A DNA stretch of 12,039 nt, taken from Elusimicrobia bacterium RIFCSPLOWO2_01_FULL_54_10. GTDB lineage: Bacteria > Elusimicrobiota > Elusimicrobia > 2-02-FULL-39-32. Both the position numbers and the translations under genes were made by a program. The notes beneath the pieces are model-generated. The model made no database searches. It was not told where the DNA came from and was given only the letters and a program-made list of their open reading frames with translations. Below, in pieces: positions 1-6,566 of this stretch (position 1 is the stretch's first letter; each line of letters opens with the position of its first letter). The stretch spans positions 1,435 through 13,473 of the forward strand of contig MGUQ01000010.1 of assembly GCA_001799975.1 (NCBI GenBank), given 5' to 3'.

Positions 1-336
1 GGAGGGTGGGGTGGGCACGCCTGCGGCAGCAACGATTGTTTTTGTCCTGGCTTTGTCCATGGAAAGGGCGCTGGCCAGCACGCCCGAGCCGGAATATGGA
101 ATGCGCATCATTTCGCAGAGCCCCTGCACGGTGCCGTCTTCGCCGAATTTTCCGTGGAGGGCGATGAAGCAGAAATCGATTTTGTTTTTGACGAGTTCCT
201 GAGGCAGTTTGCGGGTGACTTCAATGCCTGTTGCGGAAATTCCAGCCTGCCGGAGAGCGGCCAGAACGGCTTTCCCGCTTTTGCGCGAAATTTCAGCTTC
301 GTCGGACCAGCCCCCATAAAGCACCCCAACCTTCAC
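1..336 (-). CDS. ddl: D-alanine--D-alanine ligase, N-terminal part (runs off left edge)
   Basis: Ddl joins two D-alanines with ATP in the cytoplasm to make the dipeptide that MurF adds to the peptidoglycan precursor. Only the first 112 codons are in the window. The translation starts [20 protein letters not shown], matching the family's N-terminal GGxSxEREVSLxSG motif. Glu13 aligns with the catalytic Glu15 of E. coli DdlB. Residues 60-71 ([12 protein letters not shown]) match the conserved LHGxxGEDGxxQG motif, and residues 79-94 ([16 protein letters not shown]) match the next conserved block. The start is a GTG whose bases overlap the murB stop (GTGA, 4 bp), so translational coupling is likely. 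The murB-ddl order is as in many dcw clusters. The ATP-grasp domain and the rest of the active site lie outside the window. Family assignment is firm; the exact start is likely but not proven. Confidence 0.95.
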   Translation of the reverse strand, partial: MKVGVLYGGWSDEAEISRKSGKAVLAALRQAGISATGIEVTRKLPQELVKNKIDFCFIALHGKFGEDGTVQGLCEMMRIPYSGSGVLASALSMDKARTKTIVAAAGVPTPPS

Positions 337-1214
337 AGTCCCACCATTTTGACTTCCGTTTCCAGCTTCACCCCATGCTTTTCTGCCACAGTTTTTTGCA
401 CAAGCTCTATCAAACTTTTGACGTCATTCGCCTTGGCCCCGCCCAGGTTTACGATAAAATTGGCGTGTTTGGGCGACACCTGCGCCTGGCCGATTTGACG
501 GCCTTTAAGGCCGGACTGCTCAATCAGCCGCGCCGCAAAATTGCCGGGCGGATTTTTGAAAATCGAGCCCACGTTCATGTTTGAAATGGGCTGAGTTTCC
601 AGTCTCTTTTCAAGGAACACCTGCACGGAGCGGATTATATCATCTTTATTTTGATGCCGCAATTGCAGAGTGGCAAAACACACTACCCGGCCGGCCAATG
701 AGGAGGCGCGGTATTCAAATCGGATCTGGTCATGATTGAGGAGTTCCAGGTTTCCGTCCGGATTCAAAACTTCCACGGTCTTGATGACCTGTCCGATTTC
801 CAAATCCCGCGTGCCCGCGTTCATGATGAGAGCTCCTCCGATGGTGCCGGGAATTCCCACCAGCGGCTCTATACCTCCGAGTCCCTTGTCCGCGCACTGC
901 TTCACCAGGGTGGGCAAGAAAACGCCCGCGCCTGCCCGCACCAGGGAGTCTTCAAATGAAACGGAGATGAAATCGCCTTTGAGGCGCAGGGTGATGCCGC
1001 GAATGCCTTTATCGGCGACGAGAAGATTAGAACCCCAGCCCAGAAAAAAAACGGGCAGGGATTTTTTGCGGGCCGCCAAGAGAACTGCGCGGAGCTGGAC
1101 AACGGTGTCCACTTCCACATACCATTCCGCGGGGCCGCCCACGCAGAGGGTGGTGTGGCTGGCCATGGGTTCGTTGGCCAGGACGCGCGCGCCGGTTTTT
1201 AGAAGTTCCTCCAT
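333..1214 (-). CDS. murB: UDP-N-acetylenolpyruvoylglucosamine reductase (MurB)
   Basis: MurB is a cytoplasmic FAD enzyme that reduces UDP-GlcNAc-enolpyruvate to UDP-MurNAc with NADPH, the second committed step of peptidoglycan synthesis. Counting from an upstream TTG at 1232, the FAD-binding part spans about residues 20-190, with [12 protein letters not shown] at 63-74 and [15 protein letters not shown] at 126-140. FEYRAS at 172-177 carries the conserved active-site Arg175. GSIFKNP at 222-228 holds the proton-donor Ser223, and PKHANFIVN (254-262) and LETEVKMVG near the end hold the likely catalytic Glu293. The compact form without the extra loop fits type II MurB. I prefer the ATG at 1214 ([11 protein letters not shown]), which fits usual N-termini; the TTG at 1232 would add six residues. 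Neither start has a clear ribosome binding site. It is the first gene of a minus-strand unit, and ddl follows with a 4-bp overlap. Confidence 0.96.
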   Translation of the reverse strand: MEELLKTGARVLANEPMASHTTLCVGGPAEWYVEVDTVVQLRAVLLAARKKSLPVFFLGWGSNLLVADKGIRGITLRLKGDFISVSFEDSLVRAGAGVFLPTLVKQCADKGLGGIEPLVGIPGTIGGALIMNAGTRDLEIGQVIKTVEVLNPDGNLELLNHDQIRFEYRASSLAGRVVCFATLQLRHQNKDDIIRSVQVFLEKRLETQPISNMNVGSIFKNPPGNFAARLIEQSGLKGRQIGQAQVSPKHANFIVNLGGAKANDVKSLIELVQKTVAEKHGVKLETEVKMVGL

Positions 1215-1272
1215 CCGAGAGGAAATATACAAAATATCGTCGGAGGAAGCAAAATTGCAGACTCATTTTGTC

Positions 1273-1301
1273 TTGATATTTACCAGTCAATGTGGTAATT
1301 T
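1273..1301 (+). promoter_or_regulatory. Predicted bioA promoter
   Basis: TTGATA (1273-1278) is separated by 17 nt from TAATTT (1296-1301), with TGG just before the -10 (extended -10). Transcription would start at about 1308, the A of the bioA ATG, so the message would be leaderless or nearly so. This fits the lack of a Shine-Dalgarno sequence. The site overlaps the predicted minus-strand promoter almost completely. Confidence 0.35.
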
Positions 1302-1305
1302 TCAA
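1277..1305 (-). promoter_or_regulatory. Predicted murB-ddl promoter
   Basis: Reading the minus strand, TTGAAA (1305-1300), a 17-nt spacer and TAAATA (1282-1277) form a sigma-70-like pair. TGG directly before the -10 gives an extended -10. Transcription would begin near 1270 and leave a leader of about 55 nt before the murB ATG. The -10 matches consensus at only 3 of 6 positions, so this rests mainly on spacing, the extended -10 and position in a divergent gap. Confidence 0.3.
1279..1299. promoter_or_regulatory. Imperfect palindrome in the murB/bioA gap, possible operator
   Basis: Arms TTTACCA (1279-1285) and TGGTAAT (1293-1299) are inverted repeats matching at 6 of 7 positions around a 7-nt centre. 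They lie between the -35 and -10 of both predicted divergent promoters, where a repressor would act. The arms do not match the BirA operator, whose half-sites are AACC/GGTT with a longer spacer, so no regulator can be named. Confidence 0.3.
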
Positions 1306-1307
1306 CC

Positions 1308-2708
1308 ATGAAACGCGCCATGATTCTATCTAAGGAAGATAAAAAATACCTCTGGCACCCCTTCACCCAGCAATGGGAGTGGGAGCGGAGCATCAACGAA
1401 AAGCCCCTGGTGATTGAGCGCGGAAACGGGAATTATCTTTATGATACAAGCGGGCGCAAATATTTTGACGGGGTTTCATCCCTTTGGGCCAATCTCCATG
1501 GCCACCGCAACCCTGCCATCGACAGGGCCATCAAGCAACAGCTCGCCAAAGTGGCTCACAGCACATTTTTGGGGCTCACCCATGAGCCAGGAATCCGCCT
1601 GGCTGAAGAGCTGGTCAAAATCGCTCCCAAAGGTCTTTCCCGGGTTTTCTATTCGGACAACGGCTCCACGGCCGTTGAAGTGGCCCTTAAAATGGCATTC
1701 CAATATCACGCGCAAAAGAAAGGCGGCAAGGCAAGGCCGGTTTTCCTGTCACTGAAAGAATCCTATCATGGCGACACTCTCGGTGCAGTCTCAGTGGGCG
1801 GGATCGATCTGTTCCACGAAAAGTTTGCCCCCCTGCTTTTCAAACGGGAAACGGCGATGTCCCCCCACTGCCATCGCTGTCCGCATAATCGATCGCAAAT
1901 AAGACATTCGTTTTATGGCTATCGCGGAGAAAAACCCATGCCGGGTGATTTCCGCAAAGAAACCGGATGCCGCTGGGAATGTTTGGCGGAGGTTGAGAAT
2001 AAACTTAAAAAGAACAAAGGCAAAATTGCCGCGGCAATTCTTGAGCCCGTCGTTCAGGGTGCGGCGGGAATCCGGGCGGCTCCTCCGGGTTACCTCTGGG
2101 GTTTTGCGCGGCTGTGCAAAAAATATGGGACGCTACTCATTGCCGACGAGGTGGCCACCGGATTTGGCCGGACCGGAAAGGCTTTCGCCTGCGAACAGGA
2201 GAATGTTTCGCCCGACATCCTTTGTCTTGCGAAGGGAATTTCAGGGGGATATTTGCCCCTGGCGGCAACCCTGGCGACGGAGACGATTTACAGGGCGTTC
2301 CTCGGAAAATGCGAAGAATTCAAAACTTTCTTTCACGGCCACACCTACACGGCCAATCCGCTTGCTTGCGCCGCGGGGCTGGCCAGTCTTTCACTCCTCA
2401 AACAAAAACTTTCCGGCGCCCGCCTGAAGCGGATCATTTCCGTTCTGCGCAAAGGCCTGGAGCGGATTGCGAAACTCCCCCAGGTGAGCCATGTCCGCGC
2501 GGCGGGGCTCATGGCTGGCATAGAACTCGTCCCTTTTCACCCTTCCGAGAGAATCGGCAAAAAAATCTGCATGCGGCTGCGAAAACTGGGAGTCCTTTTG
2601 CGGCCTTTGGGTGATGTTTTAGTGCTCATGCCCCCCCTTTCCTCTTCTGAAACTGAAATCAAAGATCTTACGGACATGATCGACCGTGCCATCCGCGCCG
2701 AAACCTAA
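1308..2708 (+). CDS. bioA: Adenosylmethionine-8-amino-7-oxononanoate aminotransferase (BioA)
   Basis: BioA is a PLP enzyme that converts KAPA to DAPA in biotin synthesis. At 466 aa it has typical class III aminotransferase length. LWHPFTQ (15-21) is the BioA N-terminal signature. DNGSTAVEVALKMAFQYH (117-134) and SYHGDT (152-157) are cofactor-site blocks. Asp280 in IADEVATGFGRTG contacts the PLP ring nitrogen, and Lys309 in ILCLAKGISGG is the Schiff-base lysine. FFHGHTYTANPLACAAG (341-357) completes the match. It resembles the Bacillus BioA type, some of which use lysine instead of SAM as amino donor, so the donor cannot be assigned here. A Cys/His-rich segment at 187-225 (CHRC...CRWEC) has a longer insert between its Cys pairs than I recall from relatives. 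No other bio gene is in the window. The ATG at 1308 is used; another at 1320 is possible. The next gene starts inside its 3' end. Confidence 0.93.
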   Translation: MKRAMILSKEDKKYLWHPFTQQWEWERSINEKPLVIERGNGNYLYDTSGRKYFDGVSSLWANLHGHRNPAIDRAIKQQLAKVAHSTFLGLTHEPGIRLAEELVKIAPKGLSRVFYSDNGSTAVEVALKMAFQYHAQKKGGKARPVFLSLKESYHGDTLGAVSVGGIDLFHEKFAPLLFKRETAMSPHCHRCPHNRSQIRHSFYGYRGEKPMPGDFRKETGCRWECLAEVENKLKKNKGKIAAAILEPVVQGAAGIRAAPPGYLWGFARLCKKYGTLLIADEVATGFGRTGKAFACEQENVSPDILCLAKGISGGYLPLAATLATETIYRAFLGKCEEFKTFFHGHTYTANPLACAAGLASLSLLKQKLSGARLKRIISVLRKGLERIAKLPQVSHVRAAGLMAGIELVPFHPSERIGKKICMRLRKLGVLLRPLGDVLVLMPPLSSSETEIKDLTDMIDRAIRAET

Positions 2709-3972
2709 GTCATTCGCTAAAAAAGGGCTCGTGCTCATTCCCTGGGCGGCGTACGCCCTGTTCGCCTGGGCGTTCATGCATGCGCCTGAGAAGCCGGCTC
2801 TTCTTTTTTCCCTATTTCTGCCATTGATTCTCTGGATCTATCACACGCACGAATCTGCTCTGGAGTCCCCCAGCATTCCCTGGCTCCTGGCAGGCTACTC
2901 GGCGCTCTTGATCTTCATATTCTTTCACCCTGCCCGCGCGGGATTTGCCGATACTCTGAGCCTCATCCTGCAATGGGTCATCATCGGCGCCTGCGCGGTG
3001 ATGGCCGTCGTTCAATTTGACGAATTGCAAAAAGAGGTTCTTATCACCCGCGACAAAACGGATGAGCTGTCCAAAGCCGTCAAAGACAAAACCAAGACAA
3101 ACGATTTTTACCGCCAGAAAATCCCGGCCCTTAAATCAAAAATCGGCGAGAGAAAGCGGCTGTCCACGGACGCCAAAGAAATGGGCACGCTCCTGGACCC
3201 GGGCCTGATCCGCAAAACCCTGATTGAAAAGGTGCAGAACCTTTTTCCGGCAGAAACGGTTTCTCTTTCCCCTTCCGTGACGGCCGCGACGGCTGCAACA
3301 GCGGGGAAGTCATCCATTTCCACCTCTCTGCATTCTGGAAAAACGCTCATGGGCACCTTGCGCGTGGATTCCGCGGCTCGCGCAAGATTCAGCGAAACGG
3401 ACATGCAACAAATTGAATTTTATGCTTCTCTGGCCACTCTGGCTTTGGAAAACGCCAAATTGTTTTCTGAAATCAACGCCCTGGCCACCCGCGACGGCCT
3501 CACAGGCCTGGCCACGCAAAGGATTTTTCTGGAGCGGCTGGCGGAGGAACTCCTGCGCGGCGGCAGATACCGCACCCCGGTGGCCCTCATCATGGCCGAC
3601 ATAGACCATTTCAAACATGTCAACGACGGCCACGGGCATTTGGCTGGCGACCAGGTGCTCAAAGACGTGAGCCAGATTTTTGCAGGCCGCATCCGCCCCG
3701 TGGACCTGGCCGCGCGCTACGGCGGCGAAGAGTTCTGCCTTGTGCTTCCGGGTTTAACGCTGCAAGAATCCTTTGGTCTGGCCGAAACCCTCCGGCGTGA
3801 AATTGAAGCCCGCGAGGTGCTCACGGGCAGCGCGCGCCTCAAAGTGACGGCCAGTTTTGGCTGCGCCGCGTTTCCGGATGACGCGCAAAGCGCCAGCCAG
3901 CTCGTGCGCAAGGCCGACGAAAGGCTTTACAAGGCCAAGTCCCAGGGCCGCAACCGGGTGATCAACGCATGA
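2686..3972 (+). CDS. Membrane diguanylate cyclase, TM-GAF-GGDEF (first of a tandem pair)
   Basis: Predicted to make c-di-GMP from two GTP at the inner membrane. There are about four hydrophobic segments (roughly residues 13-31, 37-53, 65-81 and 93-111), then a charged coiled-coil-like stretch (112-165). A poorly conserved GAF-like region covers about 168-260, and the GGDEF domain covers 265-428. DGLTGLA (270-276), DIDHFKHVND (305-314) and GGEEF (346-350) show an intact active site. RPVD at 337-340, five residues before GGEEF, is a complete I-site (RxxD) for product inhibition. The GTG at 2686 overlaps bioA by 23 bp, so it is probably cotranscribed with bioA; the exact start is uncertain because no good ribosome binding site is visible. 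The GAF ligand is unknown. It is paired with a second cyclase of the same length downstream. Confidence 0.93.
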   Translation: MPSAPKPKSFAKKGLVLIPWAAYALFAWAFMHAPEKPALLFSLFLPLILWIYHTHESALESPSIPWLLAGYSALLIFIFFHPARAGFADTLSLILQWVIIGACAVMAVVQFDELQKEVLITRDKTDELSKAVKDKTKTNDFYRQKIPALKSKIGERKRLSTDAKEMGTLLDPGLIRKTLIEKVQNLFPAETVSLSPSVTAATAATAGKSSISTSLHSGKTLMGTLRVDSAARARFSETDMQQIEFYASLATLALENAKLFSEINALATRDGLTGLATQRIFLERLAEELLRGGRYRTPVALIMADIDHFKHVNDGHGHLAGDQVLKDVSQIFAGRIRPVDLAARYGGEEFCLVLPGLTLQESFGLAETLRREIEAREVLTGSARLKVTASFGCAAFPDDAQSASQLVRKADERLYKAKSQGRNRVINA

Positions 3973-4016
3973 TCCCCCATCAATTCACGTTAGACAAGGT
4001 TGGTGGGGGATGATGC
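3967..4016 (+). promoter_or_regulatory. Long hairpin spanning the stop/start junction of the two cyclase genes
   Basis: The 5' arm (3967-3983: GCAT, G, ATCCCCCATCAA) pairs with the 3' arm (4000-4016: TTGGTGGGGGAT, G, ATGC). This gives a 17-position stem with one G-U pair, one G-G mismatch and a 16-nt loop. The 5' arm contains the stop codon of the upstream gene (3970-3972). The 3' arm contains the only candidate ribosome binding site (GGTGGGGG) and both possible ATG starts (4010 and 4013) of the downstream gene. No U-run follows, so it is not a standard intrinsic terminator. A role in translational coupling is inferred. Confidence 0.6.
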
Positions 4017-5296
4017 CTTCCTGGACCCCTGCAGCCGCCTCACTGGTTCCCGGCCTTATTGCCGCGAGCCTTGTGAGCCTGGCGTTTGCCAAACCGGGAA
4101 AAATGAAATTTTGGCTTTTGGCGATTGTTCCAATTGCATCGGCATTGGCGGCCGCCGGATTTGTGGGCCTTGAGGCTTCCCGGCGCTTTTTGTTTATGGC
4201 CAGCGCGGGCGCAAATGTTTTTGGCGCTTCAATATTTGTTTATTCCTTCTCGCGCTGGAAAGGCAAAAACCTCTTGCCTTGGGCAACCCGGCTGGAAGAA
4301 TTAAAGAAATCCCTGGAGCGCGAAGAAGCAGAACGCCTGAATTTGATTCGGGAATCCGAATCTCTGGAGTCTGAAACCCAGAGAAGCGTCAAAACGTATC
4401 GAGTGGTCAAAGGCCTCGGCGAAGCCCTCAACTGGGAAGAAATGGCCCCGCACATGGATTTTGCCATTCAGCAATGCATGGGGTTCAAAGACTACATCCT
4501 GTATCTTGCCGATGAGAACTCTGCATTGCAAAAAGTGCTGTTCAGGGGCGCCCGCATGGCGGACGCGCCGGAGCAGCCGTCGTCCGCTTCCAAATGGCAC
4601 GCGCGGAGCCATGAAACCTATCTGGAAATTCCCATCCGCCACGGCGGCCGCATGATCGCTCTTTTGTGGATGCGGGCTTCTCCGGCAATGGCGGCAAGGC
4701 CCAAAGAAGAAATCCTGGCCGAAGCGGATGAAATTTCTGAGGAACTGGTGATGGGCCTTGAGAAAGCCAGGTTATTTTCATCTCTGGAGAGGCTCTCGCG
4801 GCTGGACGGCTTGACGGGTGTGCACCGCAGGAAAGTTTTTGACGACAGGCTTCTTGAGGAAATCCGCCGCGCAAAAGCTTTCCGCACGAATTTTTCCGTG
4901 CTGATTTGCGACCTGGACCATTTCAAAAACATCAACGACACCTACGGCCACCAGGCAGGAGATGAAGTCCTCAAGCGCGTGGGGCGGCTCATGCAGGAAA
5001 GCGTGTATGAAACGGATTTTGTGGCCCGTTACGGCGGCGAGGAATTTGTCATCCTTCTGCCCCAAGCCGACCCCAAAGGCGTGCAGAGAAAAGCCGAAAC
5101 CATCCGGCAAAGGATGGAGGCCGAAAAATTCACCTTCGGCTGGAACGAGCTCAAGGTCACCGTGAGCATCGGCATTTCCCATTTTCCGGGGAATGGAACG
5201 GACGCAGCGGCGCTTCTTGCTGCGGCAGATTCCGCCCTGTATGCCGCCAAAGGCGCAGGCCGCAACCGTGTTGTCGACGCTTCTCAGATTTGGTAG
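4010..5296 (+). CDS. Membrane diguanylate cyclase, TM-GAF-GGDEF (second of a tandem pair, degenerate I-site)
   Basis: Also predicted to make c-di-GMP. About three hydrophobic segments (residues 11-27, 32-55 and 59-80) are followed by a coiled coil rich in Glu/Arg/Ser (92-130). A GAF-like domain lies at about 132-255, and the GGDEF domain at 262-424. DGLTGV (266-271), DLDHFKNIND (301-310) and GGEEF (342-346) indicate an active cyclase. At the I-site the sequence is YETD (333-336): Asp is kept but the Arg of RxxD is Tyr, so feedback inhibition by c-di-GMP may be weak or lost. It has the same length and layout as its upstream neighbour, though the sensory parts differ greatly, which suggests an old tandem duplication. 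Translation starts at ATG 4010 or 4013, both within the junction hairpin. A tRNA-Ser gene begins 27 nt after its stop. Confidence 0.93.
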   Translation: MMPSWTPAAASLVPGLIAASLVSLAFAKPGKMKFWLLAIVPIASALAAAGFVGLEASRRFLFMASAGANVFGASIFVYSFSRWKGKNLLPWATRLEELKKSLEREEAERLNLIRESESLESETQRSVKTYRVVKGLGEALNWEEMAPHMDFAIQQCMGFKDYILYLADENSALQKVLFRGARMADAPEQPSSASKWHARSHETYLEIPIRHGGRMIALLWMRASPAMAARPKEEILAEADEISEELVMGLEKARLFSSLERLSRLDGLTGVHRRKVFDDRLLEEIRRAKAFRTNFSVLICDLDHFKNINDTYGHQAGDEVLKRVGRLMQESVYETDFVARYGGEEFVILLPQADPKGVQRKAETIRQRMEAEKFTFGWNELKVTVSIGISHFPGNGTDAAALLAAADSALYAAKGAGRNRVVDASQIW

Positions 5297-5299
5297 AAT
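5271..5299 (+). promoter_or_regulatory. Predicted promoter for tRNA-Ser(CGA)
   Basis: TTGTCG (5271-5276), a 17-nt spacer and TAGAAT (5294-5299) form a sigma-70-like promoter. TGG just before the -10 makes it an extended -10. The -10 overlaps the TAG stop codon of the second cyclase. Transcription would start near 5306, about 18 nt before the mature tRNA 5' end. The tRNA may also be read through from the cyclase operon. Confidence 0.45.
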
Positions 5300-5323
5300 T
5301 CCGAATATTCGGTGGATATATAG

Positions 5324-5410
5324 GGAGGGGTGGCCGAGTGGCTTAAGGCGCCGCTCTCGAAAAGCGGTAGAGCTGAAAGGTTCTCGTGGGTTCAAATCCC
5401 ACCCCCTCCG
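5324..5410 (+). tRNA. tRNA-Ser(CGA)
   Basis: The acceptor stem GGAGGGG (5324-5330) pairs with CCCCTCC (5403-5409), with discriminator G at 5410. The D stem is GCC/GGC, and the anticodon stem CCGCT/AGCGG (5351-5355/5363-5367) is fully paired. The loop CTCGAAA carries anticodon CGA (5358-5360), which reads UCG. A long variable arm (GAGC/GTTC) marks a type II serine tRNA, and the T arm is GTGGG-TTCAAAT-CCCAC. The gene does not encode CCA (the next bases are CAC), so CCA must be added after transcription. Confidence 0.97.
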
Positions 5411-5444
5411 CACTTTTGCCACCCCGGAATAATTTTAAAATAAA

Positions 5445-6566
5445 ATGAAAACTACGATTCTCATCGCGTTACTTTCCATACTTTTAATCCCTGGCCCAAC
5501 CTGGGCCAAAAATCCTCCATCGCTTGACATGAAAGCCGCCCTGCCCTTTTTCTCGCCCAACAAAGACGGCGTGCAGGATGTCTTGACGATTGGAATCACC
5601 GCGGAACGGCTTAAAAAAGTCTCCAACTGGGAATTCCGCGTTCAGGATGCCGCGGGCTCCACCAAGCGCACGATTACGGGCGTCAAAACCCTGCCCGCGG
5701 CGATTGATTGGGACGGGCTGGACGATTTCGGCGCGGCGGTTTCCGAAGGAAATTATCATGCCACTCTGGTGGCCTGGGACACAAAAGAAGGCATTTTGAC
5801 CGCGCCGTCCCTGACGGCCGGCGTGGACGTCACCCCGCCCACAGTTTCACTCTCCCAAAACAAAAACGCCCCCAAAGGAGACGGCGGAGTGCATTTCCTC
5901 GCTTCCGCTGTGGATCTTTCAGGCATCGACCACTGGAAGCTGGAATTTCAGGACTGGGGCGGAAAATCGCTCAATGTCCAGAGCTCGAGCGGTTCGGTGC
6001 CGTCCAATCTCTTGTGGATCCCCGATAAAACCGTGGACCTGCCCGGGCGCGGCGTGGCCATCCTCACCGTGGCGGACCGCGCGGGCAACCGCGGCAGCTC
6101 CCCGCCCGTTGAGCTGGAATTTGTTCAGGAAGTCCCCCGGACTGTCCCCCGTGAGTTTGTTGCTTTCAAGAGTTCTCCGCCGCCGCCCGCGAAAAAATAC
6201 TTTCAGATGACGACCATTCTCTCGGTCAGCGATCTCTTCGGCCCCGACGCCGCGCGCGGCGCGGCCTTGCGCAGAGAGGCCGCCTCCGCCCTGGACCCCC
6301 TGGTCCAGGCCCTGGCGCAAAATCCGGGAGCCAGGGCGGTGGTGCTGGGCCATGTGGACACTCAAAAAACAGTCCAGGACACCCGGTCCTTGTCCAGCTA
6401 TTTTGCCTGGCGCGCCTTCAGCTATTTTGTCAAAGACAAGGGCATTGAAAAAGACAGGGTCTCCGTCAAAGGACTGGGCAATGATGTGCCCCTGGCCCGG
6501 GAAGACACGCCCGCAGGCCGGTCGCGCAACCGGCGCATAGAAATACAGATTTTCTTTCCTGAATAA
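5445..6566 (+). CDS. Secreted protein with FlgD-like Ig region and C-terminal OmpA-like domain
   Basis: A 373-aa exported protein, probably periplasmic or attached to the outer envelope. Residues 1-21 form a signal peptide (MKTTILIALL..., likely cut after TWA21); no lipobox Cys is seen. FFSPNKDGVQD (35-45) is the typical opening of FlgD-type Ig or gliding-motility-like modules, and the beta-rich region runs to about 225. After a proline-rich hinge (SSPPPPAKK, 243-251) comes an OmpA-like domain (about 256-370) with GHVD (302-305), LSSYFAWRAF (316-325), GLGNDVP (343-349) and GRSRNRRIEI (358-367). The Asp of the diaminopimelate site is kept (Asp305). The position of the second ligand residue, Arg286 in A. 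baumannii OmpA, is Phe320, so peptidoglycan binding is uncertain. No Shine-Dalgarno is visible (AT-rich leader). The next gene starts directly at its stop, which suggests an operon. Confidence 0.85.
   Translation: MKTTILIALLSILLIPGPTWAKNPPSLDMKAALPFFSPNKDGVQDVLTIGITAERLKKVSNWEFRVQDAAGSTKRTITGVKTLPAAIDWDGLDDFGAAVSEGNYHATLVAWDTKEGILTAPSLTAGVDVTPPTVSLSQNKNAPKGDGGVHFLASAVDLSGIDHWKLEFQDWGGKSLNVQSSSGSVPSNLLWIPDKTVDLPGRGVAILTVADRAGNRGSSPPVELEFVQEVPRTVPREFVAFKSSPPPPAKKYFQMTTILSVSDLFGPDAARGAALRREAASALDPLVQALAQNPGARAVVLGHVDTQKTVQDTRSLSSYFAWRAFSYFVKDKGIEKDRVSVKGLGNDVPLAREDTPAGRSRNRRIEIQIFFPE

Noticed and set aside
1279..1299. BirA operator upstream of bioA
   Set aside because: Arm sequence and spacing do not match the BirA consensus; only an unnamed palindrome can be supported.
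5301..5312. Perfect 12-bp palindrome CCGAATATTCGG before tRNA-Ser(CGA)
   Set aside because: It sits at the predicted transcription start, but it is short and single-copy with no known operator match; noted only.
4778..5422. Open frame of 214 codons on the minus strand containing GWDLNPREP
   Set aside because: It is antisense to the second cyclase and tRNA-Ser; this peptide is a well-known artefact of reading a tRNA-Ser gene backwards.
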